Of a stretch of DNA of 22,612 bases, positions 8,247-15,753 are shown piece by piece. Source of the stretch: an uncultured Rikenella sp. (GTDB taxonomy: Bacteria > Bacteroidota > Bacteroidia > Bacteroidales > Rikenellaceae); the NCBI RefSeq assembly GCF_910577125.1, contig NZ_CAJTMN010000031.1:1-22612 (forward strand). Reading direction: 5' to 3'. Within the stretch, counting starts at the first letter, position 1. Each line of letters opens with the position of its first letter. Below the pieces are notes generated by a model that was given only the letters and a program-made list of their open reading frames with translations, was not told the origin of the DNA and made no database searches. A program made the position numbers and the translations under genes.

Positions 8247-9518
8247 ATGAAGCTCAGTGCCGTTCCCTTGTACGCCCGCATCCTGTTCGGAATGATGATC
8301 GGGATAGCGATCGGGTGGATGGCCGTTCCGTACGGTTTTTCCGCTTTTGTGGCCGACTGGATCAAACCGTTCGGCGAGATTTTCATGCGGCTGCTGAAGT
8401 TTATTGCTATTCCGCTCGTGATGGTCTCGCTGATTAAGGGGGTGGGGAGCCTCGGCGATATCGCCTCGCTTTCGAAAATCGGCCTGCGGACGATCGGTAT
8501 CTATATCTGTACCACGGTGTTGGCGATTTCGGTCGGCTTGGTGCTGGTCGAGGTCATCGCGCCGGGCAGAGTCGTAGGGGCAGAGAGTGCGGCAGCCATG
8601 CAGGCGGATTATCGGACAGCTGTCGCGGAGCGGAGCGTTCAGGCGGAAGGGGTGGCCGAAGCTCCGCCGTTGCAGTTTCTGGTCGATATTTTTCCGGACA
8701 ACTGGGTCGGCGCGATGGGCGATAATAGCCGGATGTTGCAGATTATCGTGATCGCCGTGCTGGTCGGCGTGGCGGTTTTGTCGGCCGGCCGGGAGCGGAC
8801 GGAGCCGTTCATGAGGCTGATCGACGCGTTGGATGCGATTCTTCTGCGGCTGATCGACCTGATTATGCGCTATGCGCCGATCGGCGTGGCTGCTCTGATG
8901 GCCGGGATGGTGGCCGATACGGCGGGGAATCTGGAGTTGCTCGGGGCGTTGGGACTCTATGTGGTGACGGTGGCTTTGGGATTGCTGCTGATGATCTTTC
9001 TGTTTTACCCGCTGTTGATCCGCTTTTTTTCGAAGATTCCCGTGCGGAAATTTCTCCGGACGATGCCGCCGGTGCAGCTGCTGGCTTTCACCACCAGCTC
9101 GAGCGCGGCTACGCTGCCGCTCAATATGGAGGTCGTCGAGCGGAAGCTGGGGGTTTCGCAGCGTGTCACCTCTTTTGTCCTGCCGATGGGGATGACCATC
9201 AATATGGATGGTACGAGTCTCTATCAGGCGGTGGCGGCGGTGTTCATCGCCCAGGTGCTGGGCATCGACCTGACCGGGGTGCAGCTGTTGACGATTGTGG
9301 CGACGACGACCCTCTCGTCGATCGGGACGCCGGGGGTGCCGGGCGGGAGTATTGTGGTGCTGTTGATGGTGTTGTCGTCGGTGGGGATTCCGCCGGAGGG
9401 ACTGGCTCTGATTCTGGGGCTCGACCGGCCGCTGGATATGCTGCGTACGGTGGTGAACGTGACGGGTGATGCGACGGTGGCTTCGATCGTGGATGCGCGT
9501 GCTCCGGCGGCGGAGTAG
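8247..9518 (+). CDS. Dicarboxylate/amino acid:cation symporter (DAACS, GltP/DctA family)
   Basis: A 423-residue multi-pass inner-membrane transporter that imports acidic amino acids or C4-dicarboxylates with Na+ or H+. Family signatures are clear: the serine-rich hairpin FTTSSSAATLPLN from residue 281, the NMDGT cation motif at 319-323 in MGMTINMDGTSLYQ, the second hairpin SSIGTPGVPGG, and NVTGDATVAS from 404 with D408 in the substrate/cation site. N-terminal segments LLKFIAIPLVMVSLIKGV are typical. Whether it prefers glutamate, aspartate or succinate cannot be read with confidence. The ATG at 8247 is the first possible start and lies 22 nt after the terminator's T-run. The gene converges on the metalloprotease gene, and cassette 2 fills most of the 231 nt between them. 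Confidence 0.93.
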   Translation: MKLSAVPLYARILFGMMIGIAIGWMAVPYGFSAFVADWIKPFGEIFMRLLKFIAIPLVMVSLIKGVGSLGDIASLSKIGLRTIGIYICTTVLAISVGLVLVEVIAPGRVVGAESAAAMQADYRTAVAERSVQAEGVAEAPPLQFLVDIFPDNWVGAMGDNSRMLQIIVIAVLVGVAVLSAGRERTEPFMRLIDALDAILLRLIDLIMRYAPIGVAALMAGMVADTAGNLELLGALGLYVVTVALGLLLMIFLFYPLLIRFFSKIPVRKFLRTMPPVQLLAFTTSSSAATLPLNMEVVERKLGVSQRVTSFVLPMGMTINMDGTSLYQAVAAVFIAQVLGIDLTGVQLLTIVATTTLSSIGTPGVPGGSIVVLLMVLSSVGIPPEGLALILGLDRPLDMLRTVVNVTGDATVASIVDARAPAAE

Positions 9519-9551
9519 GGGCAGGATGGCGGTTCATCGAGCGTCACCCGT

Positions 9552-9740
9552 TTATTCCGAGAGGCAACGCAACTGAAAACCGTAGGCGCGGTGGTTCGCG
9601 TTGCTGGGATAGAGTGCAGTCGCGTTGAAATGCAAGTGCATGCCATTGGTACCGCCAACCGATGACGAGTGACTGTAACCGCTGCCGCCGACACTGCCCG
9701 GTATACCCGCATCCCGAGTGCGGTAGCCCGGGGCGGGGTA
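9552..9740 (-). repeat. FISUMP C-terminal cassette 2 (promoterless 3'-end module)
   Basis: Minus-strand reading gives 62 codons and TAA: it opens YPAPGYRTRD, has SGYSHSSSVGG in the middle and ends HRAYGFQLRCLSE. Length and both edge sequences match the other cassettes; the interior is the most divergent of the four (codons 8-17). It begins 9 nt after the TAA of the metalloprotease-barrel gene, and in that gene's reading frame: after TAA come three codons and then the cassette. There is no start codon and no visible terminator between the two convergent genes. In-frame placement may be chance (one in three). Confidence 0.75.
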
Positions 9741-9749
9741 CTTTAAAAT

Positions 9750-12683
9750 TTAGAAGCTCAGCGAAAGACCCGCTCCGAAATAGAAATCGGCGTTCGACGG
9801 AGAGGCCAGTGTGAATTTGATCGTAGCCGGAGTCGTCGATCCCGCGACATTCAATTCGAACGCGATGTCGCCGCCGTACGACCAGATGTTCTCACCCCGC
9901 GTCCGTCCGCCGGCGGCGAAGTAGAGCTCCCGGCTCGCATCGCCGAACAGATTCATCCAGATGCGCTTGAAATAGATCAGCCCGTTGATCCCCCCGTCCG
10001 GATAGCAGACCGGAAAGGTGTAGTCCACCGACGCCGCGCCGTAATACTTAGCCGCCCGGCCGTTGTAAGCCCCGCGCGGGAAGAGCGGTTTTTGTGAGAA
10101 ACCCAATTCCGCCTCCGTCTGGTAAGCCGCCCCCGCCCGTATCGTGAAGCTGTGATTCCGCAGCAACCCCGGCAGATATCCCCGCAGATAGAGGCTGTAC
10201 AGTCGTCCGAACCGGTCGTTGAAAGCCCCCGTCACATCCGCCCGCACAGCGTATCCCAATCGCGGCACGATACACCGCATCGAAGCCCGCCGGTTGTCGC
10301 TCCACCACAGCGAAGCCTGATACTTCTGGTACCCTTTGGTCAGCGTGAAACCCTCCTCTGTGCCGCGATAAAGCAGTGTGTTGTAGTGCGTTATCGAGAA
10401 CGACGGCTGGAGCAGCCGCAGGTGGCTCCCTCCCGAAAAACGCAGCGGTACGGCGATCGTTCCGCGCAGGTGGAGGTAGTTTTTCAGTTCGCCCGGCAGA
10501 TAGATGCCGAGCGCCCGGTTATCCGCCGAGGCGTAAACGCCCTGTTTTCCTCCCCCGTATTCCACTTCGGCCGTGATCTGCATCGGCAGCCCCGCATACG
10601 TCCACGATGCATGCAGCCGGTCGTTTCCCTGCATCCGCCCGTAAGTCGCCGTCCCGTAGCTGTCGCCCATGGCGCTCTGGAAGAAGAGGCTCGCGCCGAA
10701 ACCGAGCGCCAGCCCCCGCTCGTCCGCATTGAGCAGGTCGTCCATATCGGCCGTCACCGGTGCCCAGCTGTGGACGTTGAACCACCGCAGCGCCTTGTTG
10801 TATTTCCGCACTTTATGCGTCGTCACAGAGTCGTCCATCGGCAAGGCGCTCATCGTCGGCACTTCCCACGACGGCGCCGGAATGTTCAGCAGATTTCGCG
10901 GTAACCGTTGCCGGACGACCGTGTCCCGCATGGCATTCATGTCGGTTTTGGCGATCAGGTAACCTTCGGCCGTATAAGTGGTAAACAATACCTCGCCGTG
11001 CGAAGCGTCCCCCGCCGGCCCGTAAGCTCCGAACCGCGAAGTCGTCAGCCGCCGCTCCGGATAACCCGCCCCGGTCAGGTCGATCGCGTGGATCTCGTCC
11101 TTGCCCGACTGGATGGAGCTGAAATAGAGTCGCCCCCGACCGTCCGTCGTCAGCCCGCTGATCGTCACCATCGACGGCTCCGTCACCTCTTCCACCGCCG
11201 TGAATCGCCCGGTCGACACCGATGTCCGCCGCAGGTGCATTCCCCGCTCGCCCAGGGCGATGAAGGCCAGCGTCCGGGTCGAGTCGTCCCAGGCCACGCC
11301 GTGCACCGTGGTCAGTCGTTCGAGCCGCAGCCGGTCGATCTCCCGGAAATCCGTCGCCGTGTGCAACACCAGATCGCTCCCCCCCAAGCTGTCCGGCGAC
11401 ACGGTGACGATGAACGGCCGATTGTCGGCCGTCAGCGGCGTGACGAAATAGTTGGCCTGCCACCGTCCGTACGTGTGCCGCCGGCCGGTCGTCAGGTCGA
11501 GGCTGCGGATCACCGAATAGTTCTTGTACTCCCACACCGGATGGGGCTTGAATTCCGTCCACCACAAGGTGTTTCCCGCCACCGTCGGCCGGCTCGACGG
11601 CGGGGCGATCCACCGCAGAGTCCGTTCCCGATGCCGGCGCTTCACGGCCGTCGTGTCGAGCACCACGAACCGCGGAGGGGTGTCGTAGTCCGTCTTGGTG
11701 GCCACCATCCCCAGCGGCGTGGAGAGCGGGTCGGCATAGGTGGTGAATCCGCTCTTCCGTCGCGCCGGCCGGGTGAGCGTCCGGTAGCTGTCCGGTACCG
11801 CCGAACAGGGTTTCCAGTGGGTGTACAATTCTCCCAATGCCCGTCGGCTCATGTCGCTCAGGTGGGCGCCGTAATGGCGTTTGAGATAGACGCGCATCGG
11901 CACGATCAGGATGGGCCACCGGCCGGCATATTCCACCGCTCCGCCCCACATCTCGTGCCCGTAGTACCGTTCGCCCGCCGCCACCAGCTGGTAGCCGTAC
12001 TCGTAGACTCCCGGCACGTACCGCCGGTACGAACCGGCGTTCCATACGTCGCTCCGGAGCCTGACGTTGGCGCTGTCGGCCGCCAGCAAGGCCCGCATTC
12101 CCACCGTAAACGAGGGCTGATAGGCGCGTCCGAACTCCGAATACTGCGTTTCGGCCAGCGTGGCATCCCCTTCGAGGAACCATTTGGGCACGACGAGCAT
12201 CCCGACGCTGGTGCCGGCCTGTCCGAAGAGCCACGAGGCGATGCGGGTCAGCCCGCTCCGCAGCGAGGAGAGCTGCACCACGTGCCGGCTCTCGTGCACC
12301 GCCAGCTGCTTGAGCCACGGATCGGCATAGATGTCTCCGCCGGCCGGAGCCGTGGTCATGAGCTCCATCCGTTTCGGGGCCCAGACGACTTCGCCGTTGG
12401 AGTAGAGGTTTTCGGTGTGGAGGATGATGGGAATCCGTTGCGGCCGGCGGGTGAAGCCGTGGGTGATGGTCGGCGCGATGGAGTCCATGAATCCGGCCAT
12501 GGCTGTCGCCGTCGGCGCATAATAGTCGGGATAGACGAGTTTATAGGTCGGACTTTTGATCTGCCGCCACCGGATAGCGGCCGGTCCGCGGCCGTTGTAG
12601 TAGAACTGGGCCCTCGCTCCCAGCGGCAGCAAGGCGAGCAGGAGCAGAAGGCGGCCGACGAACGGGCGGAAGTGGCGGGGCAT
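9750..12683 (-). CDS. Putative outer-membrane MA-clan metalloprotease with beta-propeller and C-terminal barrel
   Basis: A 977-residue exported protein. Residues 1-25 are a signal peptide (RLLLLLALLPLGARA-Q). At 130-134 HESRH fits the zinc-protease motif HExxH, and a likely third ligand or catalytic partner is E171 in WFLEGDA, as in the Peptidase_MA-like pattern HExxH...WxxEG. About 340-640 is built of short repeated strands (WDDSTRTLAFIAL, TDGRGRLYFSS, HGEVLFTTYT) resembling a TolB/WD40-like propeller. About 680-977 is strand-rich with a terminal aromatic residue, FYFGAGLSLSF, as in outer-membrane barrels. It is the last gene of the panC operon (21 nt after yciH). Protease activity is inferred; substrate unknown. 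Bacteroidetes homologues are commonly left as hypothetical or propeller proteins. Confidence 0.8.
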   Translation of the reverse strand: MPRHFRPFVGRLLLLLALLPLGARAQFYYNGRGPAAIRWRQIKSPTYKLVYPDYYAPTATAMAGFMDSIAPTITHGFTRRPQRIPIILHTENLYSNGEVVWAPKRMELMTTAPAGGDIYADPWLKQLAVHESRHVVQLSSLRSGLTRIASWLFGQAGTSVGMLVVPKWFLEGDATLAETQYSEFGRAYQPSFTVGMRALLAADSANVRLRSDVWNAGSYRRYVPGVYEYGYQLVAAGERYYGHEMWGGAVEYAGRWPILIVPMRVYLKRHYGAHLSDMSRRALGELYTHWKPCSAVPDSYRTLTRPARRKSGFTTYADPLSTPLGMVATKTDYDTPPRFVVLDTTAVKRRHRERTLRWIAPPSSRPTVAGNTLWWTEFKPHPVWEYKNYSVIRSLDLTTGRRHTYGRWQANYFVTPLTADNRPFIVTVSPDSLGGSDLVLHTATDFREIDRLRLERLTTVHGVAWDDSTRTLAFIALGERGMHLRRTSVSTGRFTAVEEVTEPSMVTISGLTTDGRGRLYFSSIQSGKDEIHAIDLTGAGYPERRLTTSRFGAYGPAGDASHGEVLFTTYTAEGYLIAKTDMNAMRDTVVRQRLPRNLLNIPAPSWEVPTMSALPMDDSVTTHKVRKYNKALRWFNVHSWAPVTADMDDLLNADERGLALGFGASLFFQSAMGDSYGTATYGRMQGNDRLHASWTYAGLPMQITAEVEYGGGKQGVYASADNRALGIYLPGELKNYLHLRGTIAVPLRFSGGSHLRLLQPSFSITHYNTLLYRGTEEGFTLTKGYQKYQASLWWSDNRRASMRCIVPRLGYAVRADVTGAFNDRFGRLYSLYLRGYLPGLLRNHSFTIRAGAAYQTEAELGFSQKPLFPRGAYNGRAAKYYGAASVDYTFPVCYPDGGINGLIYFKRIWMNLFGDASRELYFAAGGRTRGENIWSYGGDIAFELNVAGSTTPATIKFTLASPSNADFYFGAGLSLSF

Positions 12684-12704
12684 AAGGAAAAGGAAGAAAA
12701 TGGG

Positions 12705-13046
12705 TCAGATTTTGCGGGCCTTGTACCCCGCATCGGTCAGAATGCCGACGATTTTGTCGCGGAAGTCGCCTTGTATGATGATCTCTCCCTCCTTGGCCGA
12801 CCCGCCGACGCCGCACTTCTGTTTCAGGAACCGGCACAGCTCTTTCAGGTCCTCCTCCGAGCCGACGAAGTCGGCGACGACGGTCACCTGTTTTCCGCCC
12901 CGGTTCCGGCGGTCGAGGGCCACGCGCAGCCGCTGTCTGGCCGGCGCGAGCGTCTCCTGCTCCGGAGCGGCTGCGGTCGTGTATTCGAAGTCGGGGTCGG
13001 TGGAGTAGACCGTGCCCAGGCGCGCTTTCCAGTCGTTGCCGCTCAT
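12705..13046 (-). CDS. yciH: SUI1/eIF1-like translation initiation factor (YciH family)
   Basis: A 113-residue protein with the SUI1 domain: RRNRGGKQVTVV at about 46-57 and KCGVGGSAKEGEIIIQGDF at about 77-95, ending GILTDAGYKARKI. Bacterial YciH proteins resemble eukaryotic eIF1 and affect the fidelity of start-codon selection; the role in Bacteroidetes is not settled. The 40 N-terminal residues are less conserved. It lies between pheS (20-nt gap) and the metalloprotease gene (21-nt gap) on the same strand, so an operon is very likely. An opposite-strand reading frame covering this gene is a shadow. Confidence 0.92.
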   Translation of the reverse strand: MSGNDWKARLGTVYSTDPDFEYTTAAAPEQETLAPARQRLRVALDRRNRGGKQVTVVADFVGSEEDLKELCRFLKQKCGVGGSAKEGEIIIQGDFRDKIVGILTDAGYKARKI

Positions 13047-13066
13047 AGGATCAAGAGTTTCTCAGG

Positions 13067-14101
13067 TTAGAATACCGGTGTGAACTGCCGCAGGAAGCGG
13101 AGGTCGTTTTCGAAGTAGAGCCGCAGGTCTTTGACGCCGTATTTGAGCATGGCGATCCGTTCGACCCCCATCCCGAACGCGAAGCCCGAGTACTCCCGGC
13201 TGTCGATGCCGCACGCCTCCAGGACGTTCGGGTCGACCATCCCGGCCCCCATGATCTCGAGCCACCCGGTGTGCTTGCACACGGCGCAGCCCTTGCCTCC
13301 GCACAGGTTGCACGAGACGTCCACCTCGGTCGACGGCTCGGTGAAGGGAAAATAGGAAGGGCGCATTCTGATCTCCGACTTCTCGCCGAACATCTCTTTG
13401 GCGAAGTGGAGAATCGTCTGCTTCAGGTCTGCGAACGAGACGTTGCGGTCGATATAGAGCCCCTCGACCTGATGGAAGATGCAGTGTGCCCGGTAGGAGA
13501 TCGCCTCGTTGCGGAAGACCCGCCCCGGACAGATCACCTGGATCGGCGGCTTCTGAGTCTGCATCACCCGCACCTGGATCGACGAGGTGTGCGTCCGCAG
13601 CAGGATGTCCGGATCCTTTTCGACGAAGAAGGTGTCCTGCATGTCCCTCGCCGGATGCTCCGGCGGGAAGTTCAGCGCCGTGAAGACGTGCCAGTCGTCT
13701 TCGACCTCCGGCCCGTTGGCCGGCACGAAGCCGATGCGGCCGAATATGTCGAGAATCCGGTTCCGCACCAGCGAAATCGGATGGCGTGTCCCGATCCGGT
13801 CCGCCGTCGCCGGACGGGTCATGTCCAGACTCGCCCCATCCCCTCCTGCGGCCGCCAGGGCGGCCTCTTCCATCGCTGTTTTCAGCTCTTCGATCCGCTG
13901 CGCGGCCGTCGTCTTCAGCCGGTTCAACGCCTGTCCCAGCGTCCGTTTCTCCTCGGCCGGCGCGCTCTTGAACGCCTCGAACAGGGCCGTAATGCTCCCC
14001 TTCTTGCCCAGCAAACGGATGCGGAACGCCTCTACCTCCGCCGGTGTTTTCGGCGCGAAAGCCTCGACTTCGGCCTGCAATGCTTCTATCTGCGCTATCA
14101 T
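13067..14101 (-). CDS. pheS: Phenylalanyl-tRNA synthetase alpha subunit
   Basis: PheS is the catalytic half of the (alpha-beta)2 enzyme that charges tRNA-Phe. The 344 residues fit the usual length. An N-terminal coiled-coil region (1-80) is followed by the class II core: RTHTSS at 169-174, motif 2 GRVFRNEAISYRAHC from 193 with FHQVEG, FTEPSTEVDV at 253-262, and motif 3 GFAFGMGVERIAML at 306-319. Four cysteines (C264, C267, C272, C275 in CNLCGGKGCAVC) form a knuckle seen in many bacterial PheS. pheT is not adjacent, so the beta subunit must be encoded elsewhere. The gene follows panC by 30 nt on the same strand. Confidence 0.97.
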   Translation of the reverse strand: MIAQIEALQAEVEAFAPKTPAEVEAFRIRLLGKKGSITALFEAFKSAPAEEKRTLGQALNRLKTTAAQRIEELKTAMEEAALAAAGGDGASLDMTRPATADRIGTRHPISLVRNRILDIFGRIGFVPANGPEVEDDWHVFTALNFPPEHPARDMQDTFFVEKDPDILLRTHTSSIQVRVMQTQKPPIQVICPGRVFRNEAISYRAHCIFHQVEGLYIDRNVSFADLKQTILHFAKEMFGEKSEIRMRPSYFPFTEPSTEVDVSCNLCGGKGCAVCKHTGWLEIMGAGMVDPNVLEACGIDSREYSGFAFGMGVERIAMLKYGVKDLRLYFENDLRFLRQFTPVF

Positions 14102-14131
14102 AATGGTCTGATAATCTTTAGTGTCTGTTGT

Positions 14132-14956
14132 TTAAATCGCCACGTTGTCGATCAGCCGCACCGCTCCTGCCTGTACCGCGACGAAGCAGCGCAGGTCGCC
14201 CGACGACCGGCTCCACTCCGTCGCCGGCCGCAAGGTGTCCGCCGTCGCGATCTCGACATATTCCGTCTTCAGCAACGGATTCGCGTCGATCCGCTCCGCA
14301 ATCAGTCGCTTGGCTTCCGCCACCGGCACAGTCCCCCGCAAGCTCCGGGCCGCCTCCGAGAGCACCTCATAGATGTGCGGCGCCGCCGCCCGGTGTTCCG
14401 GCGAGAGCAGCGCATTGCGCGAGCTCCGTGCCAGACCGTCCCTGTCGCGCACGATCGGGCAGCCCGTAATCTCGATCGGCAGCCCCAGCTGCGCCACCAT
14501 GTGGCGGATAATCGCCAGCTGCTGGAAATCCTTTTCACCGAAAAAGGCCCGGTTCGGCCGGACGATCTCGAAGAGCCGCGAGACCACCTGTCCCACCCCG
14601 TTGAAGTGTCCCGGCCGGTGTTCGCCCTCCATCACCCGATCCAGACCGCCGAAGTCGAAGACCCGGGTGTCCGGTTCCGGATAGACCTCGGCCACCGAAG
14701 GGGCGAAAACGAAATCGACGCCGGCCGCGTCGAGCAGCGCGAGGTCGGCTGCCTCGGTGCGCGGATAGCTCGCGAGGTCTTTCGGGTCGTTGAACTGGGT
14801 GGGATTGACGAAGATGCTGACCACGGTGGTGTCGCACGCCTCGCGACAGGCCTTGACCAGCGAGAGGTGCCCTTCGTGCAGGGCGCCCATGGTCGGCACG
14901 AAACCGACGGTTCCGGTGTATCCTGCGAGCTCGGCGGCCCGCCTGCAAAGTTTCAT
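14132..14956 (-). CDS. panC: Pantothenate synthetase
   Basis: PanC joins pantoate and beta-alanine using ATP to make pantothenate. The 274-residue product has all signatures: PTMGALHEGH at 21-30 (HIGH-like nucleotide site), NPTQF at 51-55, HRPGHFNGV at about 113-121, FGEKDFQQL at 139-147 and DGLARSSRN near 163-171 (KMSKS-like). Typical length is about 280. The reading frame opens only five codons before the ATG at 14954-14956 after a TAA, so this start is nearly forced. It is the first gene of the operon with pheS, yciH and the metalloprotease, and a -7 box lies about 60 nt upstream. panB and panD are not in the window. The product pathway joins that of coaX at the left end. Confidence 0.97.
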   Translation of the reverse strand: MKLCRRAAELAGYTGTVGFVPTMGALHEGHLSLVKACREACDTTVVSIFVNPTQFNDPKDLASYPRTEAADLALLDAAGVDFVFAPSVAEVYPEPDTRVFDFGGLDRVMEGEHRPGHFNGVGQVVSRLFEIVRPNRAFFGEKDFQQLAIIRHMVAQLGLPIEITGCPIVRDRDGLARSSRNALLSPEHRAAAPHIYEVLSEAARSLRGTVPVAEAKRLIAERIDANPLLKTEYVEIATADTLRPATEWSRSSGDLRCFVAVQAGAVRLIDNVAI

Positions 14957-15018
14957 CTGGTTGAGATATTACCCTTTTGGAAAGTGATACATGGCGACAT
15001 GTCGTCGTCGGAAACGGA

Positions 15019-15026
15019 CAAAAATA
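15019..15026 (-). promoter_or_regulatory. Bacteroidetes -7 box for the panC operon
   Basis: On the minus strand TATTTTTG fits TAnnTTTG and is placed to give a leader of about 55 nt before the panC ATG. No good -33 TTTG is seen. It lies just downstream of the DUF805 terminator, as a fresh promoter should. Confidence 0.5.
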
Positions 15027-15045
15027 CGGATTATAAACGAGACCG

Positions 15046-15090
15046 AAAAATTACGCCTCCGCACCCGGTGAAGATTCGGGTACGGAGGCG
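15046..15090 (-). terminator. Rho-independent terminator of the DUF805 gene
   Basis: On the minus strand CGCCTCCG and ACCCG pair with CGGGT and CGGAGGCG (one mismatch, loop of about 9 nt), followed by TAATTTTTC. It ends transcription from DUF805 before panC. On the plus strand the hairpin is followed by A-rich sequence, so it acts in one direction. Confidence 0.85.
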
Positions 15091-15149
15091 CAAAAAGAGA
15101 GAGGGGGACTCAGCCGAGAGCACGTCGCTCTTGTCGTCCCGGACAGTCG

Positions 15150-15542
15150 TTAGGCGTTGTATTTCGGATTGGCACCGAACCGGTTTTCGCCCGGCTGGCT
15201 GTCCTGAGCCTGCCAGATGATGTACAGAATGAAACCTACCACCGGAATGAGGTTGATGAAAATCCATCCGAAAGCCCGGCCGGTGTCGTGCAGACGCCGC
15301 GAAGCCATTGCGAGGTTCGGAATAAGAATAGCCAGTGAAAACAGCGTACCGAGGATCGGAAGGATGCAAGTCAAGATAAACGACGCAATGAAGTTGAAGA
15401 GCGTCGGCCACCAGAATTCGCTCCGCCGAGCCCGGCCTGCGAAGTTGGCGTAGTTGGACCAGAACAGCTTGTAGCACTCCATAGCGCCGTTCGGGTGGAT
15501 GTTGCTCGTGGCAACGGTGTTGTTTTCGTTGATGTTTTCCAT
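15150..15542 (-). CDS. DUF805 family small membrane protein
   Basis: A 130-residue inner-membrane protein. After a polar N terminus (1-24) comes the DUF805 signature YKLFWSNYANFAGRARRSEFWW (written in part: FAGRARRSEFWW at about 34-45). Three hydrophobic segments follow at about 46-66, 68-80 and 92-112, with the family motif ASRRLHDTGRAFGW between the second and third. The tail is short and polar. Members are widespread (YhaH/YhaI type) and of unknown function. It is a single-gene unit: own -7 box upstream, strong terminator downstream, divergent from rnr. The start at 15542 gives the best fit; no Shine-Dalgarno is visible, which is normal for this phylum. Confidence 0.93.
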   Translation of the reverse strand: MENINENNTVATSNIHPNGAMECYKLFWSNYANFAGRARRSEFWWPTLFNFIASFILTCILPILGTLFSLAILIPNLAMASRRLHDTGRAFGWIFINLIPVVGFILYIIWQAQDSQPGENRFGANPKYNA

Positions 15543-15575
15543 AATGAATTAGGAGTTGAAAAATGAAATAATGTA

Positions 15576-15583
15576 CAAAAGTA
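15576..15583 (-). promoter_or_regulatory. Bacteroidetes -7 box for the DUF805 gene
   Basis: Minus-strand TACTTTTG fits TAnnTTTG about 35 nt before the start codon. A TTTG at 15596-15599 is too close to be a normal -33 element. Confidence 0.45.
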
Positions 15584-15722
15584 GTAATTTCGGAACAAAT
15601 CGGGCGGAAATAGGTGGAATTTTATCTCTTTCCGGCTGCGGCGAGTGGCCGGTCGGAGGCGGAATGCGACCCGTTTTTCGGGAATTTCGTGCTGCGTTGG
15701 CCGGGCCCCGTGAATAAATCAC

Positions 15723-15730
15723 TATCTTTG
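15723..15730 (+). promoter_or_regulatory. Bacteroidetes -7 box for rnr
   Basis: TATCTTTG fits TAnnTTTG and lies 23 nt before the rnr ATG. A TTG at 15697-15699 may be the -33 element with a 23-nt spacer, as at the ppiD promoter. The implied leader is very short (roughly 15 nt). Confidence 0.55.
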
Positions 15731-15753
15731 AGCCGCATAATTACGTAGAATAG

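Noticed and set aside
10908..13070. 720-codon open frame on the plus strand
   Set aside because: It lies antisense to the metalloprotease and yciH genes, is Arg/Pro/His-rich and has no domain; an effect of high GC at third positions.
13271..15220. 649-codon open frame on the plus strand
   Set aside because: Antisense to pheS and panC, both of which carry complete catalytic motifs on the minus strand.
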